The notes beneath the pieces were generated by a model that ran no database searches, was not told where the DNA came from, and worked only from the letters and a program-made list of their open reading frames with translations. The position numbers were made by a program, and so were the translations under genes. Positions 19,601 to 27,580 of a stretch of DNA of 35,423 nt are shown one piece after another (positions within the stretch are counted from its first letter, which is position 1; each line of letters begins with the position of its first letter). Source of the DNA: Anaerolineae bacterium (lineage in GTDB: Bacteria; Chloroflexota; Anaerolineae; Aggregatilineales; JAFGMM01); the NCBI GenBank assembly GCA_016927535.1, contig JAFGMM010000140.1, forward strand, positions 1 through 35,423, written 5' to 3'.

Positions 19601-22600
19601 GTGCGCCCAGCCGGCCGGCGGCGTGATATCGAACACGCCGGAGGGGTGCGTGTACGGCTCGCCCGGCTGAATCGTGATGGGCGGCGCTGCCACGACGCCG
19701 GTCTGCGCCGCGAAGGTCGGCAGGAGGCGCGCTTCCAGGTCGTTGAGCAGGGCAGGGTAGTCGCCCGGCGCCAGGAACGCCACCACCCAGGCCAGGTCGC
19801 CCGCGCCGCCGGCCCACCGCCGCATCAGGTACGACTCCCCGCCGCGCCACAGCCGCAGGTCACGGCGGGCCGGGTCGCTCGGCTCGTCCAGCCCGATGGT
19901 GACGTAATCGTCGAAATCGTTGTACAGTTCTAACAGCGTCTTGTCGAGATAAACCACGCGCTCGTCAGGATTAAACGGCGCATCGAGCCGGTAAAGCTCG
20001 ACCGAGACCACCGCGAGGGGGGCGTCATGCGTCCAACTCACCCGGCTGAACCCGTCGATGCGCGCCCCTTCCACCTCTTCCGAAAGCTGCCAGCCGTCCG
20101 GCGGGCGCAGCGTAAACCCACCGGATGGGTCGGTGTACGCATCCGCCAGCTCGACCGGTTCGGGCCAGACCGCCCCGGCGCCGGCGTCCTCATAGACCTT
20201 CAGACTCGGCAGCAGCAGCGCCTCCAGCGCGCGGAGCTGCGCGCGCCCTTCCGACGGTACGGCGACCGACAGGAACCATACGAGCCGGTCCCCGGCGAGG
20301 CCGTTCCACTGCCGGGCCAACTGCTTCTCGCCGTCCATCGTCCCTTCAATGTCGAGCCGGATCACCTGGCTCGTATAGTCGCTGTCGATAATGGTATAGT
20401 CTTCGTAGGGCCAGAAGCTCAGCGAATAGGCGCCGACAAAAGCGACCAACTCCTGCTGTGTGATCGGCTGCGCCATATGCATCACGCCCGCACTGATTTG
20501 TAGATCGTGCGTCGCGTTCGCCCAGGCGGCCAGGTTATAAACCGACTCGCCAGTGCCGAAGCGCTCGGTCTGGAAGACCATGTTTTGCATTTCGATCAAC
20601 TGCCAGCCGGCCGGCGGTACGATCTCAAAATCGCCGGAGGGGTGGTAATAGATCGGGCCGGGTTCAATCGTCAGGGAGGGAGCCTCGGCGGCCTCGACGT
20701 TGAAATTGAAGCCCGACAGCACCAATGCCTCCAGCGCATTGAGCATGCCGGGGTAGTCATCCGGCGTCATGATCGACAGCACCCAGGCAGTATGGCTCGC
20801 GCCGCCCGTCCACTGGCGCTTGATGTAATTGCGCTCGCCCTGCCACAGCCGCAGTTCGTGCCAGGCCGGGCGGTCATCGTACCCGCGCCCGACGGTGATG
20901 TAATCGTCGAACTGGTCGTAAACGTCATGCAGCCCCCGGTTAAGATAAGCGGCTGCGTCGTCCGCTTTGAAAGGCTCATCGAGCGTGAACAGGTCGAGCG
21001 TGATATCCGCGATCACATCGCCGCCGTAGCGCCACATCACCCGCTGGTCCGACGTCTCGCGCAGCCAGCCGGCCGGCGGGATCATCTCGAACCGGTCGTC
21101 GGGGTCGGTGTAGGGTTCGCCCGGCTCGACCGGCTCGGCGAACTTCACCCCCAGCCCGCCGGCGCCATCCACCTGCAACGAGGGCAGCGTCAACGCCACG
21201 AGCCGGTCGAGCAGCAGCGTGTCGTCTTCGGGCACGGCCACATTCAAATACCAGATCAGGTCGCCGTCCACGCCGGTCCAGTGCCGCCCGAAGTAATCCT
21301 TGCCGTGATGCATCGCCTTGAAAGAAAGCTCCAGCGGGTCGTTTTCGTCGTCGCGCTCCAGGATAGTCATGATATCATAAACGGCCGGCCCCTCGGCCAG
21401 CAGGTCCGTCGCGTAGGCCGGCAGGTCTTCGTGCGCCGGGAACACATTCAGCCGGCGCACATACACACTGACCATCCCGCCCGCCTCGTCGCTCGTCCAA
21501 GCAGCGCTGGCGGACAGCGAATCGTGCGTCTCGCTGCGCTCCCAGCCGGCCGGCGGATCGACGCGGAAGTAGCCGGAGGGGTGGTAGTACACCGGGTCCG
21601 CCGAGAAGGGCGCGACCGTCGGGGTGGGCGGCGGCGGCGTCACGGCGGACAGCGGGTTTTCGTCCAGACCGTCGGGTATGCCGTCGCCATCGGTGTCGGG
21701 GCTATCCGGGTCGGTGCCGGCCGCCATCTCTTCCGCGTAGCTCAACCCATCGGAGTCGCCGTCGCGCGCCGCCTCGGCCTCGCCGGTGAGCGTGGCGACG
21801 AGATTTTGGAAAGCGGCGGCGGTCTGCGAAGCGAAAATACGGTTAACCGCCTCCCAAGTGCCGGTCGCATTCGAGTCGGGCGTTTGCGTCGGCGGCGGCG
21901 AAGGCGAGGCGGTCGGCTGCGCGCCGGTGCCTAACACCTGCGTCGAAAGCAGCGCCACCGCCGCCACCGCCACCAGCACGGCCACCAGCAGCAGCCCGAC
22001 CGCCCAGGCCGGCATACCGCCCTGCACGATCACGGTCTGCGAATCGGTGGACGGCTTCTCCATCGGCTCGGTGGGCGGCGGCGAAGGCTTGGTCGAAATC
22101 TCCTCGATCATCTGGCGTATTTCGGGCGTAATCACCGCCGAGGAGCGCGTCTCCGCCGTCAGCTCGGCGCGCTGGCGCAGTTCGGAACCGCGCGCCTCGC
22201 GCGTTTCGGCGGCAGACATGGCGCGCTCCAGGTCGGCGGCCATCTCGCTGGCGCGTTCATAGCGCTCCTCCGGGTCCTTCGCTAAGGCGTGCAGCACCAC
22301 GCGCTCGACGTCCACCGGGATATCCGGGTTAAACTCGCGCGGCATGGGGAGCGGGTCGTGCAGGTGCTTGAGGATGACCGCGACCGGCGTATCGGCCTGG
22401 AAGGGCACCCGCCCGGCGAGCATTTCGTACAAGGTGATGCCCAGCGAATAAATATCGGCGCGCGTGCTCACCTGCCCGCCCATCGACTGCTCCGGCGCCA
22501 TGTAGGCCGGCGTCCCTACCGTGCCGCCGGTCGCCGTGAAGCTGACGTTGCCTTCTAGAATTTTGGCAATGCCGAAGTCGGTGAGAAAAGCATTGCCTTC

Positions 22601-23032
22601 CCGGTCTACCAGGATATTGGCCGGCTTGATATCGCGGTGAACGACGCCCTGCCGGTGCGCGTAGTCCAGCCCGCCGGTGACCTGGTTCATCACGCGGACG
22701 ATATCGGCAAAGGGCAGCGGGCCTTTCTCCAGGATTTCCTTCAATGACCCGGCCTGCAAATAGCGCATCACCAGGTAAGTGATGCCGGCCTGCTCGCCGA
22801 AATCATAGACCGGGATGATGTTGGGATGTTCGAGCCGGGCAATGGTGCGCGCTTCTTGCTGGAAGCGCCCCAGGAATTGGGGATCGTTGGCATACTGCGC
22901 CGGCAAAACCTTTAGCGCCACAAAGCGGTCTACGCTGGCTTGGTACGCCTTGAAGACAGTCGCCATACCGCCTTCGCCGATCCGTTCGACGACACGATAC
23001 GCGCCGAGCTGCATGCCGACGAGATTTTGCAT
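16664..23032 (-). CDS. Giant serine/threonine protein kinase with TM segment, five tandem ~155-170 aa modules, LamG-like and PD40-like extracellular domains
   Basis: Kinase: GEGGMATVFKAY, HRDIKPANIL, DFG, APEQ; TM AVGLLLVAVLVAVAAVALL; TSP3-like DTDGDGIPDGLDENP; repeats with HPSG..PPAGW; SPAWSPDGRQI / RPEWSPDGKWIAF. Confidence 0.9.
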   Translation of the reverse strand: MQNLVGMQLGAYRVVERIGEGGMATVFKAYQASVDRFVALKVLPAQYANDPQFLGRFQQEARTIARLEHPNIIPVYDFGEQAGITYLVMRYLQAGSLKEILEKGPLPFADIVRVMNQVTGGLDYAHRQGVVHRDIKPANILVDREGNAFLTDFGIAKILEGNVSFTATGGTVGTPAYMAPEQSMGGQVSTRADIYSLGITLYEMLAGRVPFQADTPVAVILKHLHDPLPMPREFNPDIPVDVERVVLHALAKDPEERYERASEMAADLERAMSAAETREARGSELRQRAELTAETRSSAVITPEIRQMIEEISTKPSPPPTEPMEKPSTDSQTVIVQGGMPAWAVGLLLVAVLVAVAAVALLSTQVLGTGAQPTASPSPPPTQTPDSNATGTWEAVNRIFASQTAAAFQNLVATLTGEAEAARDGDSDGLSYAEEMAAGTDPDSPDTDGDGIPDGLDENPLSAVTPPPPTPTVAPFSADPVYYHPSGYFRVDPPAGWERSETHDSLSASAAWTSDEAGGMVSVYVRRLNVFPAHEDLPAYATDLLAEGPAVYDIMTILERDDENDPLELSFKAMHHGKDYFGRHWTGVDGDLIWYLNVAVPEDDTLLLDRLVALTLPSLQVDGAGGLGVKFAEPVEPGEPYTDPDDRFEMIPPAGWLRETSDQRVMWRYGGDVIADITLDLFTLDEPFKADDAAAYLNRGLHDVYDQFDDYITVGRGYDDRPAWHELRLWQGERNYIKRQWTGGASHTAWVLSIMTPDDYPGMLNALEALVLSGFNFNVEAAEAPSLTIEPGPIYYHPSGDFEIVPPAGWQLIEMQNMVFQTERFGTGESVYNLAAWANATHDLQISAGVMHMAQPITQQELVAFVGAYSLSFWPYEDYTIIDSDYTSQVIRLDIEGTMDGEKQLARQWNGLAGDRLVWFLSVAVPSEGRAQLRALEALLLPSLKVYEDAGAGAVWPEPVELADAYTDPSGGFTLRPPDGWQLSEEVEGARIDGFSRVSWTHDAPLAVVSVELYRLDAPFNPDERVVYLDKTLLELYNDFDDYVTIGLDEPSDPARRDLRLWRGGESYLMRRWAGGAGDLAWVVAFLAPGDYPALLNDLEARLLPTFAAQTGVVAAPPITIQPGEPYTHPSGVFDITPPAGWAHEAQMDGDRIRVIWSNWDPDAAVSVDVFPLDTPLSRDELAARTSDGLEQLYSAFDGYTILASDYESDPIRLDLRLDQGEQQFAARVWAGAQGNVAWVLSALVPGEYPALLDELEALVLPAFRVHPETALRSAAAFASDVLAEVAGQPPAYAESFEQGPGFWRLEGGAALVDGRVELPPGGKMSCDGWGMTAFVMRTEVEFGTAGGTVGFAFGPNELLFEAPDPAHSFVTLRRGDEKIAGFELDPALLQGGRLPVTLVVDPAQRVAALLGEPGMPVLAAEAVELEPGALVWSAGGEALALIDGVQLWNLAAPEHLAFDREAAQAFGAQMREKVERRAPDAADGFDSVTDAWEIEGGMCDAPGQLGICGEGADATYRYLAVGDFVLRVKVDVDWARVGDWSVFRVRFPGEDGVNTFALTLTRDGYPTADLHRFFGDGEYETILAGPVDLLPPRPFELSMALVEGRFGVYADERPVFYVEGVKAGNGLISFGVEALGVALDDFQVWTIGMPPGPPPDVDVWDCSLEDQPDRNTLCFEVPHRPLLQLEPLDFNAGSPAWSPDGRQIVLEGAGGPPDYISKLWIVDVKCYERPDCLGEPRPLAHADTGSAGRPEWSPDGKWIAFVDDCALALVPPDDNDGTGYRRLWAPEAESAACVAALAWGPAGRLAAVIEDAQGEGDDLKQVVKAFIFDAADGSAVTVYEETRKTRVYFNDLAWPPGGEQPVAAVYDETLGTEVFWTFPLDGSGSVPAERESIPDFSAWLKWHWPRWGKMPALPGGEDKGGAAADPLEWIAGRPPDYSDDFHDAGGGWSQGRLEGLSAALIRDGGYILRAGARNPALAIAPYLERPDAFVWQVQVEPRQVDWALPQALVSLNTVSRPNEPGEMRYLVQFIGGEPPRLALVQLEGDDARTTLAEGDIPAAALAGKPVKLTIAATEGVLRVYVDGEPVMKAPDVDIGSAVFTLWVAPGQAFAFDDFAVWKLAP

Positions 23033-23161
23033 GACGTAGCTCCCCCTCGCTGCGGCGCCGCCGCATAAGAGGCAATAGTCTTACATTACGTTGCGTGTTG
23101 ACCCCGATTATCTATGCAGCCTAGCCTAAGCGCAAGACGGGCAAATTCCGCCAGACCGCCG

Positions 23162-24136
23162 CTAGCTCTCAAGCAGCGACAGGGTAGGGCCGGCCGGCGG
23201 TACAGCGCTCACGTACTGCCAGCGCGCCAGCATCTCGCGCAGCCCGTCCACCAGGTCGAAGCGCGGCGCGAAGCCCAGGGCTGCCAGCTTATCGACGTTC
23301 ACCCGAAAGCTGAGTCGCGTCAACACATCCTGCTCGGTGCGGCGAATCGCCACCTCCGGCACGAGAAGCTGCACCGCCCCGGCCATCTCGTTCACCGAGA
23401 GATTCATCGTCGCCGCGTTGATCGTCTCGCCGTCGGCCCGCGCGTCGTCCAGGCACAGGCGCAGCACCGCCGACGCATCCCGGACGTGAATCAGCGGGCG
23501 CACCTGTTCGCCGCTGCCGTGGATGGTGAGCGGGCGGCCCACGCCGGCCAGGTATGCGAAGTGATTCGCCACGCCGTCGAAACGCATGGCGGGCGCGCTG
23601 CCGAACGCGGTGCCCAGCCGCACGATGACCGTCTGGAGACCGCGCGCGCCGCCCTGCCGGACCTCGTCCTCGCCCTTGAGTTTGGATATCGCATAAGGGC
23701 CGATGGGGTGGCAGGCGTCGTCCTCGCGGAACGGGCCGCCCGGCCCGTAGACGCTGGACGAACTGGCGTACACCAGGCGCGGCACGCCGGCGCTCAGCGC
23801 GCACGCCACCACCGAGGCGGTCCCCCAGTGGTTCACCTGCTCGGTCCATGCCGGGTGGTCGAAGCTCATCGGCGTGCGCACGATGGCGGCCAAGTGCACC
23901 ACCACATCAACTCCATGCATGGCACGCTGTAAGTTGAGCCGGTCGAGGATATCACCCTCGACAAACTCGTAATGACCTTCGGGCAGGTCCATCAATCCAA
24001 ACAGGTGATTGCGCAGCAGATTGTCGTAAATCCTGACGGTTGCGCCGGCGTAGCGCGGGTCGGCTGCCAGGTCGCGGATGAACTGCGAGCCGATATAACC
24101 TGCCCCACCTGTCACGAGAATCACTTGACCGGCCAT
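23162..24136 (-). CDS. NAD-dependent epimerase/dehydratase (extended SDR)
   Basis: VILVTGGAGYIGSQFI; VYASSSSVYG; YAISKLKGE. Confidence 0.9.
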   Translation of the reverse strand: MAGQVILVTGGAGYIGSQFIRDLAADPRYAGATVRIYDNLLRNHLFGLMDLPEGHYEFVEGDILDRLNLQRAMHGVDVVVHLAAIVRTPMSFDHPAWTEQVNHWGTASVVACALSAGVPRLVYASSSSVYGPGGPFREDDACHPIGPYAISKLKGEDEVRQGGARGLQTVIVRLGTAFGSAPAMRFDGVANHFAYLAGVGRPLTIHGSGEQVRPLIHVRDASAVLRLCLDDARADGETINAATMNLSVNEMAGAVQLLVPEVAIRRTEQDVLTRLSFRVNVDKLAALGFAPRFDLVDGLREMLARWQYVSAVPPAGPTLSLLES

Positions 24137-24171
24137 CGTTTTAACCAACCCACTAATCCTAATATACAGAC

Positions 24172-24200
24172 TTGACTTTAGAACGGACGTTCTGTATAAT
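24172..24200 (+). promoter_or_regulatory. Sigma70-type lexA promoter: TTGACT (24172-24177), 17-bp spacer, TATAAT (24195-24200)
   Basis: Read directly; near-consensus hexamers with ideal spacing. Confidence 0.85.
24180..24193. promoter_or_regulatory. Candidate LexA operator 1, AGAACGGACGTTCT
   Basis: GAAC-N4-GTTC dyad in the lexA promoter spacer, next to the -10. Confidence 0.75.
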
Positions 24201-24206
24201 ATGAAT

Positions 24207-24220
24207 GGAACGAACGTTCT
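24207..24220. promoter_or_regulatory. Candidate LexA operator 2, GGAACGAACGTTCT
   Basis: Second GAAC-N4-GTTC dyad, 27 bp from the first, at/after the predicted transcription start. Confidence 0.75.
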
Positions 24221-24239
24221 GCGTATTTGGAGGTTTTGT

Positions 24240-24908
24240 ATGAGCAAGCTCAGCGCACGCCAAGAGGCGCTTTTAAAGTACCTGCGGCACTATATCCGTG
24301 AAAATCAGTATCCGCCAACCTACGAAGAAATGCAAGACGCGCTTGGCTTCAGCAGCAAGTCGCACGTCGATTACCATCTCAAGGTCCTCGCCCACAAAGG
24401 CTACATCGAGCAGGAGCCGGGCAAATCGCGCGGGATTCGCCTGACCGACAAAGGCTGGGGCGACCAGCACCCCATGCGCCCGTCCGGACAGGTGCGGCTG
24501 CCGATCTACGGTTACATCGGCGCGAGCCTGCCCACCTGGTCGGCGACCCAAAACGAGATGTCTCCCGATGAAGTCATCACCGTCACGCCCGATATCGTGC
24601 CCCGGCGCGACGACCTGTACGGGCTGCGGGTGCGCGGTGACTCGATGATCGACGCGCTGGTCAACGACGGCGATATCGTCGTGGTGTGCCCGCGCTGGAG
24701 CGGGCCGCTCCGCAACGGCACAATGGTCGCGGCCCGGCTGCTCAGCAGCGACGAAACCACGCTCAAGCACTTCTACCGGGGCGAGGGCAACACCGTCAGG
24801 CTGGTGCCGGCCAACCCGCACTACCGGGATATCATCGTCCCGTTGGACGATATCGAAATCCAGGGCTGGGTCGTGGCCGTCATCCGGCAGTACCAGGGGC
24901 AGGCTTAG
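24240..24908 (+). CDS. lexA: LexA repressor (HTH + S24 peptidase)
   Basis: MSKLSARQEALLKYLRHYIRENQYPPTYEEMQDALGFSSKSHVDYHLKVL; catalytic RGDSMID and TTLKHF. Confidence 0.95.
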   Translation: MSKLSARQEALLKYLRHYIRENQYPPTYEEMQDALGFSSKSHVDYHLKVLAHKGYIEQEPGKSRGIRLTDKGWGDQHPMRPSGQVRLPIYGYIGASLPTWSATQNEMSPDEVITVTPDIVPRRDDLYGLRVRGDSMIDALVNDGDIVVVCPRWSGPLRNGTMVAARLLSSDETTLKHFYRGEGNTVRLVPANPHYRDIIVPLDDIEIQGWVVAVIRQYQGQA

Positions 24909-24939
24909 CTGCCGTCTCTTTGTTTGTCGAGGATTGCGT

Positions 24940-25956
24940 ATGGCGCGCTACACGAAAAAGACTCAACACTACGAAGAAGAAATCGTCGCGATTCGCATCC
25001 AGAAGACCTATCTTCGCCGCCGGATGACGGTCGAGCAGGATACGCCGGACGACCTGGACTGCTTCGACGACGACCTGCCGGTCATCATCGAGGGCCAGAC
25101 CGTGCCCATCCTGCCGCCGCAGACGCCTGCGCTGCCCATGCCGGGCTTCGACTTCGGCGTCACCGACCCACCGGTCGATCTATTCGACCTGCTCGACCGG
25201 GTGGGCAGCCTCGCGCCGCTGACGGCGGTGGTGGGCGCGACCGACGACGACCGCCCGCTGCTCGTGCGCCTGGAGGCGCCCAACGTTGGCAATATCCTCA
25301 TCGCCGGGCAGGAGGGCGCCGGTAAATCGACGCTGCTGCGCAGTATGCTGCTGGGGCTGGCGCTCACCAACCCGCCGGCGCAGATGCAGATCGTGCTGAT
25401 CGATCCGCTGGGCGGCGCGCTTGGCCCGCTGGACAGCCTACCGCACCGCCTGGCCCCGCTTGCCGTACAGCCGGTCGATATCGATAACCTGCTGACCTGG
25501 CTGGTGCGCGAGGCGCAGGCCCGCCACCAGGTCAACCCGCCGCGCAAACGGCCTGCCGTCATCGTCGCCGTCAATACGCCGTCGTCGCTGGCATCGACGG
25601 TCGGGGCCGGCGCGCGCGATTCGCTGGTCGTGCTGGCGCAGTACGGGCCGGCCGCCGGCATCCACCTCCTATGCAGCGAGACCTATCCTGGGCGCTTGCC
25701 GCAGGCTCTGCAAGAGCGATTCTCGGTGCGGCTGGTGGGCCGGGTCGCCAGCGCGCAGACCGCCCAACACGCGGCAGGCGTACCCGGCACCGGTGCAGAA
25801 CGGCTGAGCGGCGGCGGGGACTTCCTGGCGGTAGCGGGGGTCGATATGACAAGCTTTTGGGGCGCGGCGTACAGCGCCGCCGACGCCGCACGCGCCATCG
25901 CATCGCTGACCCAGACGCCGGCGCGCAGCGCCTCGGCAGCCCGACTTTTGCCCTAG
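24940..25956 (+). CDS. Soluble FtsK/SpoIIIE-like ATPase-domain protein in a lexA operon
   Basis: NILIAGQEGAGKSTLLRSMLLGLAL, QIVLIDPLGGALGPLDSLPH, RLVGRVASAQTAQHAAGVPGTGAERLSGGGDFL; starts 31 bp after the lexA stop. Confidence 0.75.
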   Translation: MARYTKKTQHYEEEIVAIRIQKTYLRRRMTVEQDTPDDLDCFDDDLPVIIEGQTVPILPPQTPALPMPGFDFGVTDPPVDLFDLLDRVGSLAPLTAVVGATDDDRPLLVRLEAPNVGNILIAGQEGAGKSTLLRSMLLGLALTNPPAQMQIVLIDPLGGALGPLDSLPHRLAPLAVQPVDIDNLLTWLVREAQARHQVNPPRKRPAVIVAVNTPSSLASTVGAGARDSLVVLAQYGPAAGIHLLCSETYPGRLPQALQERFSVRLVGRVASAQTAQHAAGVPGTGAERLSGGGDFLAVAGVDMTSFWGAAYSAADAARAIASLTQTPARSASAARLLP

Positions 25957-25968
25957 CCGCAAAACGTG

Positions 25969-25993
25969 TATAATAAGCTGCACGGCGCAGCTT
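25969..25993 (+). promoter_or_regulatory. TATAAT -10-like element abutting hairpin AAGCTGC-acggc-GCAGCTT
   Basis: TATAAT 25969-25974; arms 25975-25981/25987-25993. Confidence 0.45.
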
Positions 25994-26123
25994 GCTGTCC
26001 GGTGATCCCCAGAAGCAAAGCCAAGACCCCCCAACAATTTATGTGCCATCGGCCCTGTACGCTCCGCGACAGGTGTATGGATTTGTCGTGTCAATTTGAA
26101 CTTTTGAAAGGATGTATGATAGG

Positions 26124-26378
26124 ATGAAGACCGGTATGCTCTGGTTCGATGACGACAAAAAGCGCTCTTTGGCCGAAAAGGTGACGCGCGCCGTCACTTA
26201 CTACGAGCAAAAATATAAAGTAACGCCGAACGTGTGCTATGTTCATCCCAGCACGCTCGAAGAACCGGGCGATGTAGCGGGCTTAAACGGCCTGGAACTG
26301 CGCACGGCTAAGCAGGTGCGCCGGAATCATTTTTGGGTGGGAATAGAAGAGCAATCCAGCGACCGCCGTGCCGCCTGA
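26124..26378 (+). CDS. Small conserved-looking protein of unknown function (84 aa)
   Basis: MKTGMLWFDDDKKRSLAEKVTRAVTYYEQKYKVTPNVCYVHPSTLEE...; own upstream promoter-like element and downstream terminator. Confidence 0.7.
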   Translation: MKTGMLWFDDDKKRSLAEKVTRAVTYYEQKYKVTPNVCYVHPSTLEEPGDVAGLNGLELRTAKQVRRNHFWVGIEEQSSDRRAA

Positions 26379-26426
26379 CGGAAACCGATCCCCTCCATCA
26401 GGTCATGGCGAACGATCAATTACAGG

Positions 26427-26459
26427 CAAGCGCCGGGCGACGCCCGGCGTTTGTCTTTT
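26427..26459 (+). terminator. Rho-independent terminator
   Basis: CGCCGGGCG-a-CGCCCGGCG (26431-26449), stem extendable outward by CAAG/TTTG, T-rich tail TTTGTCTTTT. Confidence 0.8.
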
Positions 26460-26567
26460 CCGGGGCCGCCCCTCGATGCTGCGCTTGTTTGGCGCTATAC
26501 CCCAATCGAACGTATACTCTAAAATAGAATAATAAACCTATGCGCAGCACCGTAAGGAGGCTATACC

Positions 26568-27257
26568 ATGACATTTAAAGTAACCTGGTTGGGACATGCG
26601 GCATTCAGCCTGGAGATGAACGGCGTCAAAATATTGATTGACCCCTTCCTCAACGGCAACCCCAAGGCATCGGTCTCGGCGGATGAAGTGGATGCCGATT
26701 ACATCGTGCTCACGCACGGCCACGGCGACCACGTGGGCGACACCGTAGCCATCGCCCGGCGCACCGGCGCGACCACCATCAGCAACGTCGAGATCAGCCA
26801 GTGGCTCGCCCGACAGGGCGTGAAGAAAGTGAAGGGTCTCAATACCGGCGGGGGCGGAAATTTCGACTTTGGCAGCGCCGAGCTGACTATCGCGTTCCAC
26901 AGTTCCACCCTGCCCGACGGCACCTACGGCGGTATGCCTAACGGGGTCATCCTCACCAGCAAGGACGGCAAGAAGTTCTACCATGCCGGCGACACGTCGC
27001 TTTTCAGCGATATGAAACTCATCGGCGAGAAAGGCATCGACTTAGCCGTGCTGCCCATCGGCGGCTGGTATACGATGGGGCCGGACGACGGCGCCCGCGC
27101 CATCGAGTTCATCAAGCCCAAGGTGGCCGTCCCCATTCATTACAACACTTTCCCGGTCATTGGAATCGATGACCCCGGTGCCTGGGCCAAGTCGGTGGGC
27201 AAGAAGACCGATACGAAAGTCTTGCTGCTCAAGCCGGGCGAATCGTATGAACTCTAG
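26568..27257 (+). CDS. Metal-dependent hydrolase, UPF0173 / metallo-beta-lactamase fold
   Basis: TWLGHAAFSLEMNGVKILIDPFLNGNPKA; LTHGHGDHVGD; FYHAGDTSLFSDM; VPIHYNTFP. Confidence 0.92.
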   Translation: MTFKVTWLGHAAFSLEMNGVKILIDPFLNGNPKASVSADEVDADYIVLTHGHGDHVGDTVAIARRTGATTISNVEISQWLARQGVKKVKGLNTGGGGNFDFGSAELTIAFHSSTLPDGTYGGMPNGVILTSKDGKKFYHAGDTSLFSDMKLIGEKGIDLAVLPIGGWYTMGPDDGARAIEFIKPKVAVPIHYNTFPVIGIDDPGAWAKSVGKKTDTKVLLLKPGESYEL

Positions 27258-27312
27258 GGTGGTCCTTCCGGCGCCATAGTTCGCTGCTGTAAGGAGAGAC
27301 AAACAAAACCTT

Positions 27313-27342
27313 TGATTTTTTATAGCCCGACATGTTACAATG
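27313..27342 (+). promoter_or_regulatory. Promoter-like TTGATT-18-TACAAT
   Basis: TTGATT 27313-27318; TACAAT 27337-27342. Confidence 0.5.
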
Positions 27343-27348
27343 GAGACG

Positions 27349-27546
27349 CGATAGGGGAACCTGGCATCCCGGCACACGTTTATTTTCCGCGCATGGCGGG
27401 AGCGCCGAGTTTAGCATCGGTTTTCGGTTTTTATTTAGATGCGCACCCCTGACCACAAAAACCTACGATCAAAACAAATCTCATTATTACACGGCGTTTT
27501 GGCGTTGGCACCAGTGAGTCTAAGGATGCGCTCACTCGTGCTTTTT
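27349..27546 (+). ncRNA. Candidate structured leader RNA or small RNA ending in a terminator-like hairpin
   Basis: Hand-found pairings AGGGG/CCCCT (27354-27358/27446-27450), GCGCAT/ATGCGC (27389-27394/27439-27444), GGCG-GGAG-CGCC (27395-27406), CCGA/TCGG (27405-27408/27417-27420; overlaps the previous helix by 2 nt, so these two may be alternatives); then GCACCAGTGAG...CTCACTCGTGC + TTTTT. Confidence 0.35.
27508..27546 (+). terminator. Terminator/attenuator-like hairpin upstream of the PIN/TRAM gene
   Basis: GCACCAGTGAG (27508-27518) / CTCACTCGTGC (27531-27541), one mismatch, followed by TTTTT. Confidence 0.6.
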
Positions 27547-27580
27547 GTGTTTGGTGTGCGCAGCGCGTGGAGTGAATCAT

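Noticed and set aside
20507-21934. 475-aa plus-strand ORF
   Set aside because: Antisense shadow of the giant kinase; its apparent periodicity mirrors the kinase repeats.
26505-26525. SOS-like box in CGAACGTATACTC
   Set aside because: Only the left half-site GAAC is present; no GTTC partner at the required spacing.
27349-27546. 6S RNA (ssrS) as the identity of the candidate leader RNA
   Set aside because: Length is compatible, but I could not recognise the characteristic 6S central-bubble arrangement; left as unclassified.
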